From positions 4,313,045 through 4,377,044 of the forward strand of contig JACMZG010001913.1 of the NCBI GenBank assembly GCA_018340805.1: a DNA stretch of 64,000 nucleotides, written 5' to 3'. Below are positions 49,101 to 58,703 of the stretch, one piece after another. Source of the DNA: Microvelia longipes (Eukaryota > Arthropoda > Insecta > Hemiptera > Veliidae). A model generated the notes under the pieces. The model was not told where the DNA came from. It searched no databases and saw nothing but the letters and a program-made list of their open reading frames with translations. Position numbers and translations under genes: made by a program. Each line of letters starts with the position of its first letter. Position 1 is the first letter of the stretch.

Positions 49101-52100
49101 CGAGCCAGGTGGTCTGAACTACCTTAAAAGTTTGAGGCGTAGTTAATGGACGCCTAGTTCAGTCCCATGTTTTAAGTTAGTCCCTTAAGCCTAGTAAGGT
49201 TCAGTGTGTCTAGTTTAACTTAAGTCAGTTAGTCTGTTTGTCAAAGCTTAGTTAAAAAGTAGTGGTTAAGTGGACGTTGTGTATAGTTGAGTAAAATAAC
49301 TATAACATACTTTCCTGTAATCGTGGATATTCTTATGTTGAAATTATGTAGTGTCACATTAAGATTAAAACCATAGCTTACCTGAGGAACTTATGTTTTA
49401 TCTCAGTATCGGAGTCGTTAGACATTTTAAGTTAATTGTTCCATGGACCTGATGATGATCTCTGAGATGTGCTAATTATTTGGATATAAAGTTACCTGAG
49501 ATGACCGTTACCACTGGATGCCTGCTTACGGATTAACCTTTTATTTAGTTAAGTCTTAGTATTAAGTTTATTCATACATTCATTAAAATAAGTTAATTCT
49601 GGCTAAGTTTATATTTATATTTTGTACTTACCTCTGTAGTAAGGATTTCGATCGTACCCAGAGCTCTGCATGTCGGTTTGAGTAGTTAGTTACCTGATTA
49701 TACCTGATTATTAATTTTATTTATATTTTATACTTACCTTTTTACCTCTGTTTAAATGCATGTTAGGATTTAGTTACTTAAGTATACATTATTTATTAAT
49801 TTTAATACGTTTATCTGAAGTCTAAGTTAGACTATAAGTCCTATATATGGTACGAAATACTAAAGTTAGGCACTACAGTAGTAGTTAAGTGATTACCTTA
49901 TATGTTTATGATTACCATACTTTTGTGCATGTACTATTTCTTTAAACGCTAAATATATGTTGATTTTTATACACTTACTTAATCTGCTAAATATTGTTGT
50001 CTGTATAATATTAATTTTAGAGCTGAACCTTGCCTATTGCGGCCGACTTTTGAGGTATTTACTTAATAATACCTCTAAATTTGGTCACCTTAGGATCAGT
50101 AAGCCCCTTAGTTTAAGTCCCACCCCATACTGCAGCCGACTGAGCTGGGCAAGCTTGGATTTTGGTAACAATTAGCGCCTGCAACGTGGGGCCCAAATTT
50201 TATTTTGGTCCATTTGTCTATTTTACAAAAATTAAGTCATTTATCATTTTCTTAAATTTAGAGTTTTTTTTTATTCTTTACAAATATTTTTAGAGTCATT
50301 TTATGCCTAACAGTGAGTCATATCTGAGGAAACCTATTTGTTTATTAACCCCTAATATTATTTATTATAAAGTTAATTACATATTGATTAAAGAAATATT
50401 AATAAAGTTTTTATAAAAAATTCTAAAATTTTATTTAAAAGTATTAAGTTTAGAAATAAATCTCATTTAATTTTTTATTTCAGGCAGATCTCAAAGTTAT
50501 NNNNNNNNNNNNNNNNNNNNNNNNNNNNNNNNNNNNNNNNNNNNNNNNNNNNNNNNNNNNNNNNNNNNNNNNNNNNNNNNNNNNNNNNNNNNNNNNNNNN
50601 NNNNNNNNNNNNNNNNNNNNNNNNNNNNNNNNNNNNNNNNNNNNNNNNNNNNNNNNNNNNNNNNNNNNNNNNNNNNNNNNNNNNNNNNNNNNNNNNNNNN
50701 NNNNNNNNNNNNNNNNNNNNNNNNNNNNNNNNNNNNNNNNNNNNNNNNNNNNNNNNNNNNNNNNNNNNNNNNNNNNNNNNNNNNNNNNNNNNNNNNNNNN
50801 NNNNNNNNNNNNNNNNNNNNNNNNNNNNNNNNNNNNNNNNNNNNNNNNNNNNNNNNNNNNNNNNNNNNNNNNNNNNNNNNNNNNNNNNNNNNNNNNNNNN
50901 NNNNNNNNNNNNNNNNNNNNNNNNNNNNNNNNNNNNNNNNNNNNNNNNNNNNNNNNNNNNNNNNNNNNNNNNNNNNNNNNNNNNNNNNNNNNNNNNNNNN
51001 NNNNNNNNNNNNNNNNNNNNNNNNNNNNNNNNNNNNNNNNNNNNNNNNNNNNNNNNNNNNNNNNNNNNNNNNNNNNNNNNNNNNNNNNNNNNNNNNNNNN
51101 NNNNNNNNNNNNNNNNNNNNNNNNNNNNNNNNNNNNNNNNNNNNNNNNNNNNNNNNNNNNNNNNNNNNNNNNNNNNNNNNNNNNNNNNNNNNNNNNNNNN
51201 NNNNNNNNNNNNNNNNNNNNNNNNNNNNNNNNNNNNNNNNNNNNNNNNNNNNNNNNNNNNNNNNNNNNNNNNNNNNNNNNNNNNNNNNNNNNNNNNNNNN
51301 NNNNNNNNNNNNNNNNNNNNNNNNNNNNNNNNNNNNNNNNNNNNNNNNNNNNNNNNNNNNNNNNNNNNNNNNNNNNNNNNNNNNNNNNNNNNNNNNNNNN
51401 NNNNNNNNNNNNNNNNNNNNNNNNNNNNNNNNNNNNNNNNNNNNNNNNNNNNNNNNNNNNNNNNNNNNNNNNNNNNNNNNNNNNNNNNNNNNNNNNNNNN
51501 GTTTGACGGAGCCATCGACTTCTTTACTGGACCTGCTCTGGTGTGGTACAAATCTGTGTACAAAGATGTTCGGTCCTGGAAGGAGTTAGAGACTCTGCTA
51601 CGTGAAGAATTTGAAGATGATGAGTATGGCGAAGAACTCATTAGAGAAATTCATTCACGTACCCAGGGAACCGATGAAAAATTTAGCACCTACATAGCAG
51701 TGATGAAAACATACTTTGCTCGTCTGCCAACTCCACTGACTGAAGCCAAGAAATTGAAAATTCTTCGTAGGAATATTAATCCATATTTCTATGAACGACT
51801 TTGTGACAAAACTTTTAAAACAGTTGATCAGCTTCTGCAAGCTGGCAGGAAAATTCAAAAAGATAGAGAGCACATCGAAAAGTTTAAACCCCCCACAAGC
51901 TTCTAGAAAATCTTTTTTAGAACCGGACTTGGCGTACTCAGCTCCTAGACGCGAGAAAGTAGCGGAAGTCGAAGTTCGTAGTACGACATCCAGCAGAGAT
52001 AGCAGATCCTCAAAAAGTCGCGAAAACCAAAGAAGTGATTACCTTAACACTCCTAGTACTAGTCGCGCTTCCTCTTCTACCTGCTGGCACTGTGGAAATC

Positions 52101-55100
52101 GTGGGCATAGATTTCAGACTTGCCCTAATTTAAAAATCCAGTTTTGTACTAGGTGTGGTAACAAAGACCTGAAAGAGGGCAAATGTGCTCCATGCCAAGA
52201 ACAAGATGTCAAAACGTTTAAACTCCCGTTGGAGTCGAAGGTAGGTCCCCCTTCGGCTCAGTCAAAAGGACCAAAAACAGCTGCTCAAGAGTGGACGGAC
52301 TGGCTAACTGAAGTACAGATCAGTGCTGCTACGGATAGACTACTACGCTCAATATCGGGTGATAAAAGACCTTACCTCAATATTTCGGTGATGGGTCGTA
52401 AATTTCAAGGACTTTTAGACTCTGGAGCCTCTCGAACGTTGGTAAATGCTGAAGGTTGGAAGTTCTTGAAAATTTAGGTCTAAGTCGTTACGCTGACTCT
52501 GGTATGAAGGTAACGATTGCCGACGGAGGTATCTGCAATGTAGAAGGACTAGTAGATGTACCGTTCCATCTTGAAGGGCAACTGAAAGTTATACCTGTTT
52601 TGATCGTGCCTAATTTGAAAAACAAGCTGATCCTAGGACTTGATTTTTGGAGGGAAATGAAAATCGTACCTGATTTGTCTAAAGGAACTTGGACCTGGAG
52701 TGAGCAAGTGTGTTCAGCTGAAGTTTCGGAAGGACTTCAGGCCAGAGATTCTTTAACAACAGACCAGGAGAAGATCCTAAAAGACCTGATGGACAAATAT
52801 TGCTCTTCGAACCAGGAAGGAAAAATCGGCTGTACAAGCCTAGTTCAACATGTCATAGACACGGGAGACGCTGCACCGATAAAACAACGGTATTACCCGG
52901 TGTCACCTGCCATACAAAAAGTAATGAACAGCGAACTAGATAAGATGTTAGCAGAAGGGATTGTCGAGAAGTCAAACAGTCCGTGGTCGTCACCGGTGGT
53001 GATGGTGAAGAAACCGGATGGCAGCATGCGATTTTGTGGACTTCCGAAAAGTCAACTCTGTCACAAAGAAGGATGCTTACCCCTCCCTTATGTGACCCAT
53101 ATCTTAGATCGACTGCGTGATGCTAAGTATTTATCATCTTTGGACATTAAGTCTGCGTATTGGCAGGTGCCCGTTGATCCTATGTCACGCGAGAAGACTG
53201 CATTCACCGTTCCAGGAAGAGGACTGTACCACTTCACCAGACTTCCATTTGGTCTACACAATAGTCCCGCTACCTGGCAGCGTCTCATAGATAGTGTCCT
53301 AGGACCTGATCTTGAACCTTATGTCTATGTTTACCTGGACGATATTATTATCGTAACCAGTGATTTCCAACGACACCAGGAAATTTTTGGAAAAAGTCCT
53401 ACAGCGTCTCACCAGTGCAGGTCTTTTTAAACAAAGACAAATGTAAGCTATGCCTACCGGAACTTAAATATCTAGGCTACATTGTTGATGCTAACGGTTT
53501 AAGGGTAGACCCAGATAAGGTTGCTGCTATTATCAACTTCCTGCTCCTAGGACCACCAAACAACTGAGACGATTTATTGGTCTCGCATCCTGGTATCGCA
53601 GGTTTGTGCCAGAATTCTCTTCATTGTCTTCGATACTTACATCTGCTGAAGAAGAATAAAAAGTGGGAGTGGTCTAAAGAGTGTGCTGACGCTTTCCAAC
53701 GTCTCAAAGAAGCTCTGGTTACAGCTCCTATTTTAACTCCACCCGATTTTAATAAACGCTTCTTTATTCAGACAGATGCTTCCACCGTAGGACTTGGAGC
53801 TACCCTGTCTCAAATGCTACCGGAAGGAGAAAGAGTGATCGCCTATGCGAGCCGATCGTTGACCAAATGTGAAAAAAATTATTCAGCGACAGAGCTAGAA
53901 TGTCTAGGAGTTATTTGGGCCGTCGAAAAGTTCCGTCCCTACATAGAAGGCACTTCATTCACGGTCATTACGGATCACTCGTCGTTACTTTGGCTACAAA
54001 ATCTCAAGGAACCTACGGGGCGTTTAGCGCGATGGGCCTTGAAATTGCAGCAGTATGACGTTACTCTTGTACACCGAGCCGGGAAGGAAAATAAGGTAGC
54101 AGATGCTCTCTCTAGAGCTCCTCTGTATGAAGAAAACCCTGCTGGTCTGGAACAACTCACTGCTGTTGACGTCACCGAGAATGATTATGATCGCTGGTAC
54201 AAGAAAATGATTAAGAGCATCCGAGAGAAACCCGCTAAGTACCCGCTTTGGATGGTGAAGGATGGTAAAATCTACAAGCACGTTAAGGTGGATAAGAGAT
54301 TTTCACATGTCACCGATCCCTGGAAGACAGTAGTTCCGAAAGTACTGCGACCTACAGTCATCTGTGAGAACCACGATCTTCCAACTGCTGGTCATCTTGG
54401 ACGTTTCAAAACCATGCAACGCGTTGCTGAAAACTACTATTGGCCCGGCATGGCATCTGATGTTTACAAATACGTATCTCGCTGTCGAACATGTCTCTCC
54501 ATTAAACCAGAACAACGGCAAACTAAAGGTTTAATGGGTACAAATAGAGTACCTGAGAAGCCATGGCAAGTTGTTAGTACTGATCTTATGGGGCCATTCC
54601 CATCCTCTTCTAAGCAAAACAAGTATTTACTGGTAGTTCCTTGATTGCTTCACTAAATTTGTGCTACTTTATCCTCTCCGAACGGCGACAACTTCCACCA
54701 TCTTACGTCACCTGGAGCAAGATGTCTTTCTCACTTTTGGTGTCCCTGAGACCCTAATATGTGACAACGGTCCCCAGTACCGTAGCGACGCTTTTAAGCA
54801 ACGGATGCTTCACTACGAGGTAGACATTCAGTATACTCCACATTACACTGCTCAGTGTAATCCGACAGAAAGGGTGAATAGAGTAATAAAGACAGCGATA
54901 AGTTCATACGTTCGAGAGAATCATCGTAAATGGGACAAATTTCTACCGGAGATAAGGTTTGCTCTGAACTCTGCTCATCATGAGGCTACAGGACACACTC
55001 CAGCATACCTAAATTTCGGAAGAAAGATTTGTAGTTCCGGGAAACAGCACAAACTTACCTTACCTGAAGAAGAAGGTCAAGACTCCAGAGAAGACGGACT

Positions 55101-58027
55101 TCAACAGCTACAACAAATATACGATGAGATTCGAAAGAGGTTGGTCGCTGCTCATAAGAAAAGTGCTTCGTCTTACAACCGTACTAGACGTCACGGAAAT
55201 TATGAAGAAGGTGATGTAGTATGGCGTAAGACTTATCCTTTATCTGATGCCAGCAAACATTTCTCTGCTAAATTAGCTCCAAAATATGTCGAGTGTCGAG
55301 TCAAAGCGAAAGTCTCTCCACTAGTCTATGAACTTGAGGACATGGATGGTAAATTCGTTGGCTCCTGGCATATCAAGGACCTCAAAGATTCACCGTAACT
55401 ACTCTAGGTTGTCATAATAAACTTAGGATCATATCTCTAATATTAACTTTATTATCTATCTACTTATATCTATTTCCCCTATCCTTTAATCTACCTAATT
55501 ATTACCTTATCTATCTATCTTTCTATCTATTCTTGCCCTACCTTCTGCCTTATAATACATATCCCAATCAGTCACCTCATCCTCCCTTTTCCCGAAGGAG
55601 GAGTTTCTTGTTACAATTTAAGCTTTAATTAAATTAGTTAGTTTGTTTGTTTGTTGTATATTCAGTTTAGATATGGATCTAAACTGGTTGGGATGTATGA
55701 CGTGATCGGTCTTTTAAAACCTCTGTTCCTAGCTTGTTTAGGTTTAAAGATTTTTAGTATTACAGGCAGAGGCTTGTTTATAAACAATGGTTTCCCTGAG
55801 ATTATGACTCCCTCCTTTGATTGTGGATAGCGTTCCTCGTGGACGAGATCTACGTGTCCGGCAGTTCTGGGCTGCGTATAGAACGAGCCAGGTGGTCTGA
55901 ACTACCTTAAAAGTTTGAGGCGTAGTTAATGGACGCCTAGTTCAGTCCCATGTTTTAAGTTAGTCCCTTAAGCCTAGTAAGGTTCAGTGTGTCTAGTTTA
56001 ACTTAAGTCAGTTAGTCTGTTTGTCAAAGTTAGTAAAAAAGTAGTGGTTAAGTGACGTTGTGTATAGTTGAGTAAAATAACTATAACATACTTTCCTGTA
56101 ATCGTGGATATTCTTATGTTGAAATTATGTAGTGTCACATTAAGATTAAAACCATAGCTTACCTGAGGAACTTATGTTTTATCTCAGTATCGGAGTCGTT
56201 AGACATTTTAAGTTAATTGTTCCATGGACCTGATGATGATCTCTGAGATGTGCTAATTATTGGATATAAAGTTACCTGAGATGACCGTTACCACTGGATG
56301 CCTGCTTACGGATTAACCTTTTATTTTAGTTAAGTCTTAGTATTAAGTTTATTCATACATTCATTAAAATAAGTTAATTCTGGCTAAGTTTATATTTATA
56401 TTTTTGTACTTACCTCTGTAGTAAGGATTTCGATCGTACCCAGAGCTCTGCATGTCGGTTTGAGTAGTTAGTTACCTGATTATACCTGATTATTAATTTT
56501 ATTTATATTTTATACTTACCTTTTTACCTCTGTTTAAATGCATGTTAGGATTTAGTTACTTAAGTATACATTATTTATTAATTTTAATACGTTTATCTGA
56601 AGTCTAAGTTAGACTATAAGTCCTATATATGGTACGAAATACTAAAGTTAGGCACTACAGTAGTAGTTACGTGATTACCTTATATGTTTATGATTACCAT
56701 ACTTTTGTGCATGTACTATTTCTTAAACGCTAAATATATGTTGATTTTTATACACTTACTTAATCTGCTAAATATTGTTGTCTGTATAATATTAATTTTT
56801 AGAGCTGAACCTTGCCTATTGCGGCCGACTTTTGAGGTATTTACTTAATAATACCTCTAAATTTGGTCACCTTAGGATCAGTAAGCCCCTTAGTTTAAGT
56901 CCCACCCCATACTGCAGCCGACTGAGCTGGGCAAGCTTGGATTTTGGTAACAATGTATGGTTTCACTATCGTTTCTTGTTACATGGCATTTTGCCACGTA
57001 TTTAGCGAATTTTCACAGACCCGTTTCACAGGCCCGCTTCGCGGGCCTGAGAGGCTTTCTCACAAATTTGATTTTATTATCCTCTATTATTAATAGTAAG
57101 CAAATAATATTACAGTTAACAAGCAATATAAGAAAATAAATAAGTATATTTAAATACATAACTAATACGTTTTTTATAGAGGTATAAAGAATACAAGGGA
57201 AAATCCACACGTTGCAACTGTTGAAGTAACCTTGTATAAAGGGTAAGAAAAGATTATAGTTTCATCTTTTCATCAAGCTTTAGTTATCGTCCACTATACA
57301 AAGGGTATAAACTCTTACTTACATTTATGATTGTTTATAGAATTTAAAGAAAAATGTCAAATTTTTTTTGTAAACAAATTGTTTATTTGAGTAAAATCTT
57401 CAGGTTGAAAAAATATATTCATGATTATTTAAAATAAAAATACCGTTTGCGTCACTTAGGATTGTCCGATTGAGCTGAAACTGGTCGCATTCGTTTTAAA
57501 ATAACTTCGACCATATAAAGACTACTTCGATGTTCTTCCTCTTTACATGCCTGCTTAGCTCGGCGTGGTTCAGTGGAAGCCATTTTTGCCCTGTCTCTCT
57601 GGGACAGTAGGCTTACCATGATGGAGCAAGAGGTAGAGGTCTCTCTTTTATACTATATCCCCACCCTCTAACACTACTGAACCCAACAGATATCGTACGA
57701 GTCTTTGACCTAGACGTATACATATATACAAGATTATATATATATGTATACCGATTGCGCCATTTGTAATAGTTCGATTAAGCTAAAATTGGTCTTAATC
57801 GATTCAGCTAGCCGTCTACCTAAATACTAGATACCTTGTTTTACAGCCATTTTAAGTTTAAAATTTTTTTTTTTCATGACGTCATAACTTTGGTTGATGA
57901 CGTCATAATGTTTTTATAAACAATAGGCCTCGTAACCTCCACAACATCTCGCGATTTGCAAAGTTTCGTTTCAATTTGAGAATGCCTTCGAGAGTTATCG
58001 TTCGCCATACGAAAGGGTAGAAACTCT

Positions 58028-58104
<77 letters not shown>

Positions 58105-58522
58105 TATATAATATAAACTTTTTTCGGACATATATTTTTGTTATCAGGAAGCCAATAGGAACCGATTCCACTCACTCCCACCCTCAACTTCCGTCATCCG
58201 AACAACCTCATAAGCGTCATTTTCATTATGAAAATTCGCTAAAAGGGTTTTTGAACATTTGTCACTTTTAGCATTGACCTTGAGATTTGAAATGAACCAA
58301 TCAACTTAACAACCCAAGTGACGTAATAGCTTTTTCCCGCGAATCTTACTTTTTTAAATATTTTTAGCGAATTTTCATAATGAAAATGACGCTTATGAGG
58401 TTGTTCGGATGACGGAAGTTGAGGGGGGAGTGAGCGGAATCGGTTCCTATTGGCTTCCTGATAACAAAAAATATGTCCGAAAAAAAGTTTATGTATATAT
58501 ATATACATATATACATATATAC

Positions 58523-58568
<46 letters not shown>

Positions 58569-58589
58569 TATATATGTATATATTATATA

Positions 58590-58633
<44 letters not shown>

Positions 58634-58646
58634 TATATATATAATG

Positions 58647-58703
<57 letters not shown>

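Larger units (their letters stand above)
48826..56952 (+). mobile_element. Ty3/gypsy LTR retrotransposon, near full length
   Basis: Two 1.34-kb LTRs (48826-50170 and 55609-56952), TG...CA ends, 4-bp duplication ATGT, a gag part, then protease, reverse transcriptase, RNase H and integrase in the order typical of Ty3/gypsy. No env-like ORF between 55398 and the right LTR. Part of gag and its leader fall in the 1000-N gap. Several frameshifts break the coding region although the LTRs are almost identical. Confidence 0.95.
48735..58244 (-). mobile_element. HA element copy 4, split by a gypsy retrotransposon
   Basis: 48735-48825 plus 56953-58244. On the minus strand: TTTTAGCGAATTTTC start, TA microsatellite (58034-58096), TATA box, mini-ORF (57583-57452), then the hairpin array split between both sides of the retrotransposon. 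The junction at 57452-57470 is the empty site of the hAT-like insertion seen in copies 1 and 5. Confidence 0.8.

Noticed and set aside
50475..51641. A 388-residue minus-strand ORF
   Set aside because: Almost all of it is the run of N; it is a gap artefact opposite the gypsy gag.
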